Shown here in pieces: positions 11,961-23,419 of a stretch of DNA of 64,000 bases (position 1 is the first letter of the stretch; each line of letters starts with the position of its first letter). The notes beneath the pieces are model-generated. The model searched no databases and was not told the origin of the DNA. It saw nothing but the letters and a program-made list of their open reading frames with translations. The stretch spans positions 151,273,071 to 151,337,070 of the forward strand of contig JAVGWX010000002.1 of the NCBI GenBank assembly GCA_036924085.1, in the 5' to 3' direction. Position numbers and translations under genes: made by a program. Source of the DNA: Ariolimax columbianus (Eukaryota; Mollusca; Gastropoda; Stylommatophora; Arionidae).

Positions 11961-12845
11961 ACTGCTGTTCTTTTTCGTCCATCACGACAGATGGCAACCT
12001 TTCCTTTGTTTGTTTAACCAGTCGTTTCAGTTGAGCATTCACTAAGTCGGAGTTGTGGATAGGTGTGAAGATGGCTGACGAGTCCGATATAATAATTATA
12101 ATAATTTTGAGGTAGGCGTCAAATGCCCGTTGCGTCGCTTGACGACTACCATGTCCAACTGCTGAGGCTGTGTTCATGCGTAGCGTGTCGACCGAAATCC
12201 CTGCAGACTCCCCGGGTGGAGCCATGTACTCCGCAACCTTGGGATGAGAACTGCAAGGAATGTGTTAGACCAATGTTTGTGTCAAACTTTCCGTGTCTGC
12301 GCATGTCAAGCTCCCTGTTTGTACATGTATCGCAGTCGAGACTGCTGATTGTGTCCACCTTTTGTCAGCTTGACCCTGCAAATACAAGGTTTAGAGAGGT
12401 ATAGTGTAACCTACGGTGGAGGGAGGGCGGGCAGGAGGAAGTCGGCTTCAGTCCGAGCAGAAAGGTCCTTGAAAAGTGATAATCTGGACTGAATTCTTGT
12501 GTGCAGTTAAGCGGAACGTTGGACTCTGTCATGAACTGGTCTCTCGCGGCTTGAGCTAAGCATGAGGTGCAACGAAATGCAGCATAACAAACAGGATAGC
12601 CGATTGAAAGTACATGCATTGCACAGAATAAAGTCATTGATACCACCTTATGAATGGGTAGAAAAATATAATTCAAACAGGAACCACAAAATATCGGAAC
12701 AACCGACACAAACACAGGGGCGAGTTGTGTCGCAGCCACTAAGGCAGGGCATATTACTTTTTTAAGTCAGATATGGGATAATCATAATCGCAGGCATATT
12801 TCGAGGTTTATGCTCAATGCCTTTAAATATGGTTTTAGTGTGTAT
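11961..12845. other. intergenic, unexplained
   Basis: Balanced base composition with several 60-125 codon frames on both strands (12123-12404 plus, 12146-12358 minus, 12365-12739 minus). Overlapping open frames on opposite strands with no recognisable domain argue against a gene. A small purine-rich patch lies at 12415-12440. Confidence 0.4.
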
Positions 12846-13347
12846 TTAAAGCTCTTTTTTGGCTTCCCTGTGAGCGTTCGCCCTTTGCATTTCGCCATAG
12901 AAGATTATTTTGACAAGCAATGACAAGTCTGGCTTGCAAACTATATGACCCGTCCAACAAATCTGGGATTGTATCATGATGGTGTCAATTATATAAATAC
13001 CAGCTCTCTCAAGAACAGCAGTGTCCGGGATCCTGTATTGCCATTTGATATTCATCATCCTCCTGAGACAAAGTGTGTGAAGATGATGCATCTTCTTCGC
13101 GTTACGACTCTATACAGTCCATGTTTCACTTGCATATAGCAACACTTGAATAACCACTGCTCTGCAGACATTCAGCTTCGTCTGAAGGTTAATGCCATTC
13201 CGAGGCCAGCCGTGTGAGTGTAGTGTGCCAAATGTAGCTCTGGCCTTGGCGAATCTGATGTTCATATCATCATCTCTGACTACGTTCTGAGACAGTGCAC
13301 TACCAAGTTATATGAATCTATTCACAACAGTCAGATTTTCACCATTG
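12846..13347 (-). mobile_element. RTE-like LINE fragment, RT C-terminal region
   Basis: Minus-strand translation gives LGSALSQNVVRDDD, then TKLNVCRAVVIQVLLYASET, then CLRRMMNIKWQYRIPDTAVL and CWTGHIVCKPD. The order and wording match the thumb/C-terminal part of the LINE at 2443-5099 (YLGSTLSRSVSLDDE, TIIPTQLYACES, CLRRIFHIRWQDRVTDIEVL, GWAGHLVRMSD). In-frame stops and altered residues show decay. Neither catalytic domain nor 3' tail is present. A few ACT triplets lie just right of it (13349-13375), hinting that it landed in the triplet region. Confidence 0.8.
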
Positions 13348-13837
13348 CTCTACTACTACTGCTACTGCAGCTACTGTGTATTGTTTTTAACATAGTTTCT
13401 GCTTCCGCATGTCGTCTTCTTTTATCATTCAATCTTTTTATTTTCTTCCTCTTGTAAACCAACAACTACTTCTTATTTTTCATTTTCTTATTCGACTGTT
13501 GCATTGCCTTATGATTCTATTTACTGTTCTGTTTAGTTTGAAATCTCTAATCATTATTTCTTTTCTTATCTGTAAAAAGGACATCTAAAACATTATCCTT
13601 CCTCTCTTTAGTATAAACACTTCTAATACGGCTACTGAATCTTATTATTTATCAACTGTTTTATTTATAAATTCATCGTTATCGTGTATTATTAATAAAC
13701 CTCTAATCATTCTTCCTCTTGTTATTAATAGCAAACTTATCCTCTTTCTATAAATGAAATGTGAGCTTTTTTCCGCCTTTTTTAAATTCGTTTACTTTCT
13801 GTTTTTATTTTGTTTTGTTTATGTCTACCTAGGAGAC
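13348..13837. other. intergenic, T-rich
   Basis: Starts with a short CTACTACTACTGC triplet run, then T-rich unique DNA. No coding or structural signal recognised. Confidence 0.5.
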
Positions 13838-13925
13838 TGCGTGGCATAGGGATGAACTGGTTCATTTTTCACTATCCTAACGCGGCTGGTTCGATTCCCA
13901 CCGTGTCCAGTTTGGCAGACACATA
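13838..13925 (+). mobile_element. tRNA-derived SINE head
   Basis: A perfect RNA polymerase III B-box-like GGTTCGATTCC is at 13888-13898, preceded at a suitable distance by TGGCATAGGGATGAACTGG, an A-box-like segment. CACCGTGTCCAGTTTGGCAG follows, a tail typical of molluscan SINEs as I remember them. The arms do not fold into a convincing tRNA (loop too long, no CCA-proximal acceptor pairing that I can see), so I call a SINE rather than a tRNA gene. The copy at 25700-25805 shares the post-B-box segment GTGTCCAGTTTG. Confidence 0.55.
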
Positions 13926-14465
13926 TTTTTTTTTCTAGGGGGATTACCTATGTACGGAAAGTAATGACAACTTACCTGCCAATACATTTATAACAGCCAA
14001 ATAGGTTGATGGAAGAAGCGACGTTCTGTACAAGACATGCTCCTGACATTCTGTCCTACTAGAACTGCTAAGCTATTATGTACTTCTAATTTTAATTTAG
14101 TAATCGCTATGAAAAACAAAATGTTTAACAAAACAACAACTAAACATACACGTGTCTTTGCATGCTGAACAAACACATAGAAGAACATGTTCTCAAGGTC
14201 TGCAGAGTCCACTAGAGGATCAGAGTGACAACTTAGCCAACTCTCCTTATCCAGCTGCTCGAAAAACTGTATGTCCACGAGAACAGCATGGGAGTTTTTA
14301 ATTTAATTATTTGAGAGTAAACCATCAAGAAGAAGACATATTAATGTGTTGTTCTTCTTATAATTATTCAATTGGTCTTCTTATTTTACTAGTAATTATT
14401 TATCCTTTTCTTATTTAATTCATCACTGGTATGTTATAACCAGAATACACCTATGTAGTCCAAGC
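13926..14465. other. intergenic, no supported gene
   Basis: AT-rich; a 96-codon minus frame at 13988-14278 has one hydrophobic stretch and no recognised domain. Nothing else seen. Confidence 0.4.
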
Positions 14466-14469
14466 TCTA

Positions 14470-14650
14470 ATACACGCTGTAAAAATGATACATAGCTGTT
14501 GTCCAAGATGTAGTACAATTTGCCAAAATAATGCATAGCTGTAGTTCAAGCTGCCAATATGATACACAACTGTAGTACAAGCTGCCAATATGATATACAG
14601 CTGTGGTTCAAACTGTAATGCAAGCTGCCAATATGATAAACATCAGCAAT
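14470..14650. repeat. short tandem repeat, about 34 bp, 5-6 degenerate copies
   Basis: Repeated combinations of CAAGCTGCCAATATGATA and ACAGCTGTAGTTCAA, with partial units (GTAATGCAAGCTGCC). Period varies between about 30 and 36 bp. Confidence 0.65.
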
Positions 14651-16030
14651 CCTGACTGTCATCAGGTTAGTCATCTTCACTGTACAATAAAACCTGAAGG
14701 GTGATCAATTTCCACATCTAAGTAATGAACTGAGTAGGGTCGCTGATTGTAAACGAACCATTCTTCAGTGACTACCATTCTATCATGATCTATTCAGACA
14801 CAAATAAGCAGCCATTCTTGCAAAATGGGGAGGGGAAATTGAACTGACAAACTTTAAAATAGCCAATTTTATAACCAGATAGCGTTATATGCCCTCAGTA
14901 GAGACAGAACCAATGCAATGACAATTGACATTGTCTTGCCTGACAAGGATAGGTTACAATTGTAGGCCTCGAGACAGAATATAACAGACTAATAAACCCA
15001 TGCATAGGCTTCATCTGTCTGCTTTTCCACTGTGCACGCGCGGGTTGAGCGAACACACTGTAGAGTTTGTTTTGTAATTCTGCCAGCTGTATAGCCAGTT
15101 GAGATATAACTCTCTAACCACATGATTTAGCTATTAATCTATTAAGTTGTGCGGAGCTAAAGATACGCTTCAGACAACGGCCGAGTTCATCACATGAGCT
15201 CATCTGACAGTGTACAAGGCAATGCGTGAACACAAGAAGATGAAGCATTTGATTTATATATCCACATACTTAACTTTTGTTTTGTTTGTATTTGTTTATT
15301 TCTCTGTTTCATGTGTCTGACAATTTTCTTTATTATATTTCTCTGCTTTTATGAATTTCACTGCTTCTGTTAAGACTTCTTATATTTGAAGTTCTTTCTA
15401 TTCCTATTTGCCCTTATTGATGATTTGTTTTACGTTATTTTGTTTCACTGTTAAAGCTTCCACTTGTTTATTTTCTTCTTTACCTACTTCTTATTTGTCA
15501 TCTAACTATTCTTCGTCGTCTGTCTTTCCTGTTTCATGTATGAAACCTCCTTTTTTTCCTCTTTCAACTGATATATTTACTTATAGCCTAAAGCTTTGAC
15601 TTGGTCAACTGCTTCTTCCCATTCATATTCTTCTTTCACTTCCATCTCGTTATCGTTGCATTCTAATTCAACCCCTCATTCAATTTTTGCCCATATATAT
15701 ATATATATGACATATTTGTCCCCACATCTGCATTCGTCTCTTACTTCGTTATGTTCCTGAACTGTTGAATATCCAATTGTTATTCCTTATAATATATTAT
15801 TCTCATTTAACTAACACTAACGACACGCTCCAGTCCATCCAGCTAGAAATGAATGTATTGCTTATTGTTAGAGGAGGAAACGCGAGCAACATGAGAGATA
15901 ACTTGTCATCCCGCCTCAGAAAAACAAATTGATCTAGTAAAATACCAGCAGAAGTATCTGCTATGGGACTATCGTTATCTTTGACTTACGCTATAACTTA
16001 TCGAATCCAACTGTTTCCCTTGTTTTATAA
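14651..16030. other. intergenic, nothing recognised
   Basis: Includes a T-rich stretch (15260-15600) and an AT dinucleotide run at about 15691-15707. No open frame with recognisable content. Confidence 0.5.
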
Positions 16031-16034
16031 TTCA

Positions 16035-16650
16035 CAAGCATCTTACTAGACTGTAACTCACCGTACCTGTCTCATCCCTATATTACTGGGTTGTAACTCA
16101 CCTTACCTGTCGTATCACTCCCTATTATACTGTAACTCACCTTACCTGTCGTATCACTGTATTAGTGGATTGTGACTCACCTTACCTGTCTCATCACTGT
16201 ATTTTTAGACTGCTACTCGCCTTACCTGTCGTATCACTCCCTTATTAGACTAACTCACCTTACATGTTGTATCACTCCTTAATTAGACTGTAACTCGCCT
16301 TACCTGTATAATCACTGTATTACTAGACTGTAACTCACCTTACCTGTCGTATCACTCCCTTCTTAGACTGTTACTTATCTTACCTGTCGTATCACTCCCT
16401 TATTAGATTGTAACTCACCTTACATGTCGTATCACTCCTTTATTAGACTACAACTCACCTTCCCTGTCTCATCACTGTATTACTAGACTGTTACTCACCT
16501 CACCTGTCTTACCACTGCCTTGTTAGACTAAAACTCACTTTACATGTCGTATAGCTGTCTTATTAGAACGAAACTCACATTACTGCCTAGTCAATGATTT
16601 ATTAGACTGTAACTAAACGTGTAAGTCTGATCCATGTGTTATAAGAAGGT
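16035..16650. repeat. minisatellite T3, 40-bp unit, about 15 copies
   Basis: Unit contains AACTCACCTTACCTGTCGTA followed by TCACTCCCTTATTAGACTGT. Copies vary by substitutions and a few short deletions and decay toward the right edge. Confidence 0.9.
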
Positions 16651-16694
16651 AACTCCTCTACTCTGTCTAATCATCTTCTAATTCTACTCATTCT

Positions 16695-16908
16695 CCTATC
16701 ACTAACCTCTTCGTCACATACCTTACCCACCTCTTCATCACATACTTCACCTACCTTTTCGTCACATACCTCACCCCCTCTTCGTCACATACCTCACTCA
16801 CTTTGTTGTCACATACCTCACCCACATCTTCGTCCCATTCCTAACCCACCTCTTCGTCACATACCTCGCCCAACTCTTCGTCACGCACCTCACCCACCAC
16901 TTCATGAT
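16695..16908. repeat. minisatellite, 24-bp unit, about 8 copies
   Basis: Tandem CACCTCTTCGTCACATACCT plus four bases. Adjacent to, but unrelated in sequence to, the 40-bp array on its left. Confidence 0.85.
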
Positions 16909-17104
16909 TTGTTAAATATACTATTATTTCTCTCCACTGCTTGCTTCATAATCTCTTCTTGTTTATTTTCATCTTCTGAATTGTTACTTTCCAACTTGAG
17001 AGTTTGTAGGCTTGAGGAATAAAGCCCGCTAGCTTCTGCAATCACTATACCACACATATGCATACTAATTTGTTGTGCTACCTCCGGTATAAAGACAATT
17101 ACAT

Positions 17105-17190
17105 ATGCAGTACTTATGATTTGAACTCAAATCCTCGTGGTTAGAGACTTACGTCCAAATTGCTCCCTCAGACTATCCGATCCTCCTTTT
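17105..17190 (-). mobile_element. possible tRNA-derived SINE head
   Basis: On the minus strand GAGTTCAAATC (17118-17128) fits a B box, and upstream TAGTCTGAGGGAGCAATTTGG fits a loose A box at tRNA-like spacing. The intervening sequence and stems are poor. It could be chance. Confidence 0.35.
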
Positions 17191-18144
17191 AAAAATAAAT
17201 TGAAAATTTAGATTTGATGTTCAGGATAATTAATCTGTTTGTGGATTTTTAAAATACAAAGTACTAAATAGCATACGCCAATAAAATAAAACATATCAAA
17301 AGGGTTTTGGTGGACGATTCAACCTTAGACTTTAACAAGATTGATAATGTACCCACATCGACAAAAGAATTTGCATAAATATTTGTTGGCACGGAAAGCA
17401 TTGTTATACCCCGTTAATTTAGTAGTCAGACCAACAGTGTCAAGAAATGACCTACCTCACACTAACATGATACAATTGTATCCATTGCAAATATCAAGAG
17501 AGTAGTATGGTATTTCATGAGGTGAATGCCAAACATGGTTCTGGCAAATTGAAAGATGTGTCTGGAAGAATAGACTGACAATTGTGTTCAGCTGAGCGAT
17601 TGGACATATGATATAATAACTGGTTATAGCCGGTTCAAATATCATCATTGACTCGTTGTGTGGACAGTGTTTGCGACCATACCTCACACTTATCAGAGAA
17701 TATGATTGATAAAGGTTACGTTGAGTTTTCTTTTTTTAAATTCCGTTTGAATAGCTATTTCTATGAGAGTACGATACACCATACTTATGGCGGACCGCAA
17801 GAGCAGAGAGATACTGTGTTCTTGTTTGAAGAAACAAACGAACGAATGCACAAAACAGCGGGTAATTGAATCCGACCAGTTTTAAGGGACTGCTGGTCTT
17901 AATGAAGGTGAAATCGTGCACAGAGCTCTATCAGAGATGGCCGATAAACTCAGAGGTCCCATGTACACTATATGCACGTAATCGAACCATTGACAGTTGG
18001 GACATAGAAAAGAGCAGGCGTTTAGCAGGTGTCTTGATTTTTTTTTTTTTAAACATTTGAACATTAATGACAATGCTACCAAGCTGCATGGATGTCAGTA
18101 AACCCGAGAACATGAAAACCACTGTATACTGTGCTGTCCCCATT
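17191..18144. other. intergenic, no supported gene
   Basis: Several short frames on both strands between 17457 and 18143 overlap one another and show no domain; a poly-T run lies at about 18039-18050. No coding evidence. Confidence 0.45.
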
Positions 18145-19020
18145 CATCTCAACAAACACGTCTTGCTACTGGATAAAAGTTTCCCATATATTCTCAAAAC
18201 AAACACGCCTTGCTACTGGATAAAAGTTTCCCATATATTCTCAAAACAAACACGTCTCGATACTGGACAAAGGAAGCTGAGATCACCTTAAACAAACACG
18301 TCTTGCTACTGGATAAAAGTTTCCCATATATTCTCAAAACAAACACGTCTCGATACTGGAGAAAGGAAGCTGAGATCACCTAAAACAAATACGTCTCGCT
18401 ACTAGACAAAGGCATCCAAATTCGTCTGAACAAACACGTCTTGCTACTGGATAAAAGTTTCCCATATATTCTCAAAACAAACACGTCTCGATACTGGAGA
18501 AAGGAAGCTGAGATCACCTAAAACAAATACGTCTCGCTACTAGACAAAGGCATCCAAATTCGTCTGAACAAACACGTCTTGCTACTGGATAAAAGTTTCC
18601 CATATATTCTCAAAACAAACACGTCTCGATACTGGACAATGGAAGCTGAGATGACCTAATACAAATACGTCTTGCTACTAGACAAAGGCATCCAAATTCG
18701 TCTGAACAAACACGTCTTGCTACTTGATAAAAGTTTCCCACATATTCTCAAAACAAACACGTCTCGATACTGGACAAAGTAAGCTGAGATCACCTAAAAC
18801 AAATACGTCTTGCTACTAGACAAAGGCATCCCAATTCGTCTGAACAAACACGTCTTGCTACACGACACATGTAGCTGAAATCACCTAAACAAACACGTAT
18901 CGCTACTGGACAAAGGTAGCTGAAATTACCTCCAGAAACACGTCTCGCTACTGGACAAAGATAGCTGTAATATTCTCAAAACAAATACGTCTTTGTGATG
19001 GACAGAGGCAGCTAAAATCT
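18145..19020. repeat. minisatellite T4, 46-bp unit with 138-bp higher-order period
   Basis: About 19 copies of a unit starting ACAAACACGTCTTGCTACTG. Three variants recur in order (GGATAAAAGTTTCCCATATA; GGAGAAAGGAAGCTGAGATC; AGACAAAGGCATCCAAATTC), so whole trimers repeat at about 18291, 18429, 18567 and 18705, spacing 138 bp. Edges are more diverged than the centre. Confidence 0.9.
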
Positions 19021-19195
19021 TCTCAATCAAATATAACTAAAACGCGTGGCAGTGTCAGACATTGTATACGACTGCCAGCATCTCTTTATACTCAAACTGT
19101 CGTCATTTTTGTCTGTGATGGGCGACTAGGAGACGACGATAGGACCATGGACACACACACTGATAGTATTTTGTAGGAGGTTATTAGCATTGTGG
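19021..19195. other. spacer
   Basis: Short non-repetitive stretch between the 46-bp array and SINE S1 copy b; nothing recognised. Confidence 0.4.
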
Positions 19196-19550
19196 TTTAA
19201 CCCCTCTAGATTGGAAGGCGGGGCCAAGATGCAGCAGTGCATGAACTGACAGCGGTCAGTTAGTTCTTCTTGGCTGCTTGCACCAGTGTTAGCCAACCAT
19301 AGCTGAACATAACACTATTTCGCTTCCACATGTCGTCATTAGAATAAGGCCTCACCAGTCACTCATATAGTCTAGACACGTGTCAGGAATAGCATTACAA
19401 GTCAAATGCCCTAATAAAAAATCCCAGCTGACATCAGATGTGTCGGGCGGAAAGATCTCATATATCGCAGTCACGTTGCAAACTACAACACAACGTCCCA
19501 ACGTCCGTTTCATGAGGAACGCCAAAGATGAAGACGAAGAAGAGCGTTAG
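19196..19550 (+). mobile_element. SINE family S1, copy b
   Basis: The 5' half (AAGATGCAGCAGTGCATGAAC then AGCGGTCAGT) matches the 40.6 kb copy (AAGATGCAAGGCTGTGCATG then AGCGGTCAGG). The 3' half has GATGTGTCGGGCGGAAAGAT, a cytosine-poor stretch and ACTACAACACAACG, then a GAAGACGAAGAAGA tail. This copy is longer than a and d but diverged. Non-coding. Confidence 0.65.
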
Positions 19551-19845
19551 AAAGTCGTATGTGTGATAGAGGTGGGAATTGAGCACTTGTAACCCTGAGA
19601 TAGTGACGTACACAGCTACTAAAGTTGAGAGTTAACCTCCCTTGGGAAGACGGCTTTATGGGCTAGAAATAAGATTAAAGTCACTGCCACCTCGAGATTG
19701 TGTTGCAAGCTGGGACTAACATTGCCGTCTATCCACACTCAGATAAGTCATACTCTAAATCGTTTCATTTCGCTAAGTGCCATTCACAAATGTCGTGAGG
19801 GGTGTGCGGATTAGTCTCTCTGTACGTGAAACAAAGCCCTACATA

Positions 19846-19936
19846 CATACATACCAACACATATACACACATGCACACACACATGCACACACACATACAC
19901 ACACACACACATACACACACACATACACACACACAT
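19846..19936. repeat. CA microsatellite
   Basis: Interrupted CA dinucleotide run with CATACA and CATGCA variants. The plus-strand His/Thr frame across it (19802-19990) is an artefact. Confidence 0.9.
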
Positions 19937-20815
19937 AAATGCGAGCGATGTTTTGACTGTTTCCTGTTTCTATATCAGTCTATTACTTAACTCTTCAATA
20001 AGTACGGACTTTATTCGATGATTGTAATAAAATTAAATAAAACTTATAATTGGTTTTTATAATACAACGTTGAAAGTAAGAATTAGCTTGGCTGGTATTG
20101 AATGCAACATTTTAAAACATATTGTATCTACACTCAATGATTACAATCACATATCATCGGAACTCAATGTGTGTAATTCAGCGTTTAAAATAATTAAGTG
20201 TATATCTGTATACACTGAAACTGATAAATATAATTTAAGATTTGAATAAGTTTTCTAAATATAATTTTTAATTTAAATGAACCAATATCTGACTCCTTTT
20301 ATATTCGGGCCATTACCGATTTCTAATTATTCCACTACATCGATAAAATCAAATGCGTTATTGGTGCTATCACAATTATGGAAACAATTGAAGCGCGTAG
20401 TCGGACGTTAACGTCCTATTTTTGGTACGATGAACGTCTACCACGCAAACGGAGAGTTCATTACCAGAGAATAATGAACCAATCGCGCTACATAGGGCTG
20501 TTTTTATGTCAAATAAAGAACGTATCACACTAAATGCAAGTGCTTCTGAGTTTTATAAAGAATTATATTTGCTGCATGGGTATGTTTAATGTCTATTGAG
20601 AGCCAATCGTGGTACAGATGGATGTATTATGAACAATGTGTAGAAGAGACAGGAAAATCAATGAAAACCATAAATGTGTCATGAATATCATAATCAAATA
20701 ATATTCCTTATAAGGGCAAATTAAGATAGATCAATAAAGAAATTTAGAATCTTCAAGACTGCTACTTGTGAACAAAGAATGCAGTTATCAAAAAGATAAT
20801 AGGATCACCAAATTC
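19937..20815. other. intergenic, nothing recognised
   Basis: AT-rich, stops in all frames, no tandem units. Ends at the target-site duplication of LINE family A copy 1. Confidence 0.5.
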
Positions 20816-20826
20816 GAACCACGGAT
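20816..20826. repeat. target-site duplication, left copy (right copy 22204-22214)
   Basis: GAACCACGGAT is present immediately before the first LINE-homologous base and again immediately after the purine tail. An exact 11-bp match at both edges gives strong support for a retrotransposition event. Confidence 0.9.
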
Positions 20827-20829
20827 TGC

Positions 20830-21364
20830 TGGCACAAGCTGGGGAGCAGACGAAGGCATACTTAAGAAACTGTACACTGGAAGAGTGAGACCAGTTCTCG
20901 AGTATGGCATTGCGGCATGGACAACAGCAGCAAAGGCGAACTTCGATAAAGTTAGCAAACTTCAAAACCTAGCAATGAGAGTTATAACAGGAGGCATGAA
21001 GTCAACGCCAATTGTAGAACTTGAAAAGATTACAAAACTGCAATCCATGACCGATAGAAGAGACTGCAGAGCCCAGCTGCAGGCAGAGAAACTCCGAAGA
21101 CTGACTGACCATCCAATGCACCAGAGACTAAACAATTTGGGAAATGGGAAACTAAAGCGGAGAAACTTTGCAGAAATAGCCAAAGCAAAGATGCACGAAG
21201 ATCCCATAAACGCACTAACAACACCAAAACCCATCACTACTGTACGAAAACCTACCTGGAGGCAGGATATATTTCCAGAGGTGGTAGAAAATATACCAGG
21301 TATTGGAAACAAAAACTGCCAGACTGAAAAAGAAAGGAGAGATACTACCCTAAGCTTCATATAG
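20830..21364 (+). pseudogene. LINE family A copy 1: RT thumb/linker reading frame
   Basis: In frame with a stretch open from 20768. Visible segments in order: RPVLEYGIAAWTTAAKANFD, VSKLQNLAMRVITGG, LQSMTDRRDCRAQLQAEKLR, KLKRRNFAEIAKAKM, TWRQDIFPEVVENIPG. It stops at TAG 21362-21364, where copies 2 and 3 have a sense codon. Only the part C-terminal to the RT palm is present, so no polymerase activity is possible. Confidence 0.9.
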
Positions 21365-22180
21365 AAAAGCTACCCAAGCATGGACATGCATACACCGACG
21401 GATCTGTAACAAACACTACACAGAACGGAGGGGCAGGAGCATTCCTGAACCTATCAAATGGCAGACAAATAACACTGTCATTCGCTACTGGTAAGTACAC
21501 AAGCAATTTCAGAGCGGAGGCAGAGGCACTGAGGGCGGCAGTGGAATAAATGGTGACACACAATGAAAATGAAAGCCATATAGTCCTGCTTACAGATGCT
21601 CTCGCCGTAGTCACAGCGCTAAAAAGCCAGAAAAACACTTAGCTTAATGACTTAAGAGCAACGCTTTGCAAACTGTGCCAGCAGTCCGCACCAAAAAGGG
21701 TGGTGGTACAGTGGGTCCCATCACACTGCAACATCCAAGGCAACGAGGAGGCTGACAGACTGGCAAAAGAATGTGCAAGACTACCACAAACATATACTAG
21801 TATGACGTACGAAGAGTCAAAACGGCTTATCAAAGCCAGATACATGACCATATGGGAAACCGAACATACTGGTTACACCAAAAACGATGCCTATTGCCAG
21901 TTGAACAGAAGAGTAGGTCGTTGTCTTCAGACTTCGCACTGGCCACAATAGACTGATGTACCACCTATTCAACAAATTGAAGATAGGTGGTACCGACGAA
22001 TGCCCGTGCGGTACTGGCAAAATGACAGCTGAACATCTGCTGCAGAACTGCCCGACATACGAGGATCAGAGAGAGCAGATGTGGCCATCACCAGTGGAAC
22101 TGCAAGACAAGCTCTATGGCAGTGGCGACAGCCTCAGGATGACCGCCGCTTTTTTCGAAAAAATAATGGTTATTGTCTGA
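21365..22180 (+). pseudogene. LINE family A copy 1: RNase H and CPCG...H...C tail, broken
   Basis: RNase H motifs are present: TDGS near 21398, the Glu-rich AEAEAL segment, LLTDALAVV, and NEEADRLAKE near 21742. Relative to copy 2 there is a 7-base deletion near 21382 just before TDGS, nonsense codons at 21547-21549 and 21640-21642, and a 2-base loss near 21910. The C-terminal CPCGTGKMTAEHLLQNCP is intact near 22002-22055. A LINE RNase H removes RNA from the cDNA hybrid; this copy cannot make it. Confidence 0.9.
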
Positions 22181-22289
22181 CTGCGTACGAAGAATAGGAA
22201 GAAGAACCACGGATATCCTGGTGGCAACAGCAATGTGTTACAACATAAAAATGATCAACGGGTAAATCCTGCAGAGCATGGCACCCTAC

Positions 22290-22500
22290 CTTTTGTCTGT
22301 TTAGTGCATCTTACTATTTGAAAATTGTGTAATAATTAGAAGCAGGATAGGGTAGCCATAAAAAGGGTAGGTAGCCATTAGCAATGATAGTAGCCAGAAG
22401 CAGGATATAGTATCCAGAAGCACGATATGGTAACCACAAATAAGATCGAGAAAGCCAGAGGCCGGATAGGGTAGCCACCCCATATTATCAAGGATTCCAA
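22290..22500. repeat. degenerate repeat, AGAAGCAGGATAGGGTAGCC-type units
   Basis: Five or so irregular copies of a roughly 23-bp unit (AGCCAGAAGCAGGATA), spacing variable. It grades into the 20-bp array on the right, with which it shares AGCCAG. Confidence 0.6.
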
Positions 22501-22511
22501 GAAAAGAATAT

Positions 22512-22645
22512 ATTAGTCAGCAACATAACCAGGTAGTCAGCAACATAGCCAGGTAGTCAGCAACATAACCAGATAGTCAGCAGCATAGCCAGGTAGTCAG
22601 CAACATAACCAGGTAGTCAGCAGCATAACCAGGTAGTCAGGTACA
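22512..22645. repeat. minisatellite T6, 20-bp unit, about 7 copies
   Basis: Near-perfect tandem AGGTAGTCAGCAACATAACC with CAGCATAGCC variants. Confidence 0.9.
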
Positions 22646-22774
22646 GGATCGAGTGTGTCAGCAACAATATTGACTAGCCAGGCATTAGATTTGATTGACA
22701 GCAACAGCATTGGGGTAGCCATCAGTAGAGTCGAATATCCATCATCAAGAACATATAGCCAGGAAAGGATCGGG

Positions 22775-23113
22775 TAGCGCAAATACAACCACATACACAC
22801 ACACAGACACACACACACACACAGGCATACACACACGCATACGCACACACACAAACACACACATTCTGTAAAACACTGACACACTGTAAGACAGACACGC
22901 AATATTAAGGTTGAACATAACTAGGGTCACATCCATACACATACAAACACACGCGCACATATAAAAACAAATACACCATAACACACACACACATACATAC
23001 ACATGCGCAAGTAAACACACTTATGGAAAAATACATACAAGTACAACGCATACACATACACAAACATACATACACATGTTTAAACAAACACACACACACA
23101 CACACACATACAC
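22775..23113. repeat. CA-rich microsatellite, left block
   Basis: Interrupted CA runs (ACACACAC, CATACACA). Minus-strand Cys/Val frames (22597-23201) come from the GT periodicity and are not genes. Confidence 0.9.
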
Positions 23114-23412
23114 ATATTCTTCTTCTTCGGCGTTCGTCCTGAAAAGGGAGTTGTGTGTTTACAGCGAGGCTGCGATATCTGCATCTTTGGACAGGGCACA
23201 TTCAATTTCAGCTCGTTATTTTGTTGTTGTACGGGTTTGCCTTCCCACTGTGATCCCTATTCCTTTGGCAAGACTACACTAGTGCAACCTGTCTCCATGG
23301 CCGCCACTTGGAGGCGGAATAGAGTCTTGGTCAGCTATCATTCTCTGATGCTGGAAGTCAGCTATGAGTCCCTGACAGATATCAGCTCATTTACAGCTGT
23401 ATTCTCAGCCCC
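23114..23412 (-). mobile_element. SINE family S1, copy c, inserted in CA-rich DNA
   Basis: On the minus strand it carries AAGGCAAACCCGTACAACAA, GATGCAGATATCGCAGCC and GGACGAACGCCGAAGAAGAA, in the same order as the 40.5-41.0 kb copy. The GAA tail lies at the left edge as expected. Possible duplication: ATACACATATTC on the left and ATACACACATTC on the right, 11 of 12 matching; the repetitive context makes it uncertain. Similarity of the 5' half to other copies is weaker. Confidence 0.65.
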
Positions 23413-23419
23413 AGACTAA

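Larger units (their letters stand above)
20827..22203 (+). mobile_element. LINE family A, copy 1 (5'-truncated, RT end and RNase H)
   Basis: Homologous to copy 2 (31865-34732) and copy 3 (51456-53941) from the RT thumb to the 3' end CTGACTGCGTACGAAGAATAG. It starts at the residues AGTSWGADEG. The tail is an imperfect GAA repeat. Perfect 11-bp flanking duplications define its limits. The family belongs among RNase H-carrying LINEs (I/Nimb-like or a related clade; not resolved by eye). Confidence 0.93.

Noticed and set aside
10886..12017. Thr-rich frames of 122 and 162 codons
   Set aside because: Translations of ACT-triplet microsatellite; the minus strand is also open in places.
13838..13925. 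A tRNA gene
   Set aside because: A good B box but poor stems and an oversized loop; the related degenerate copy at 25700 fits a SINE better.
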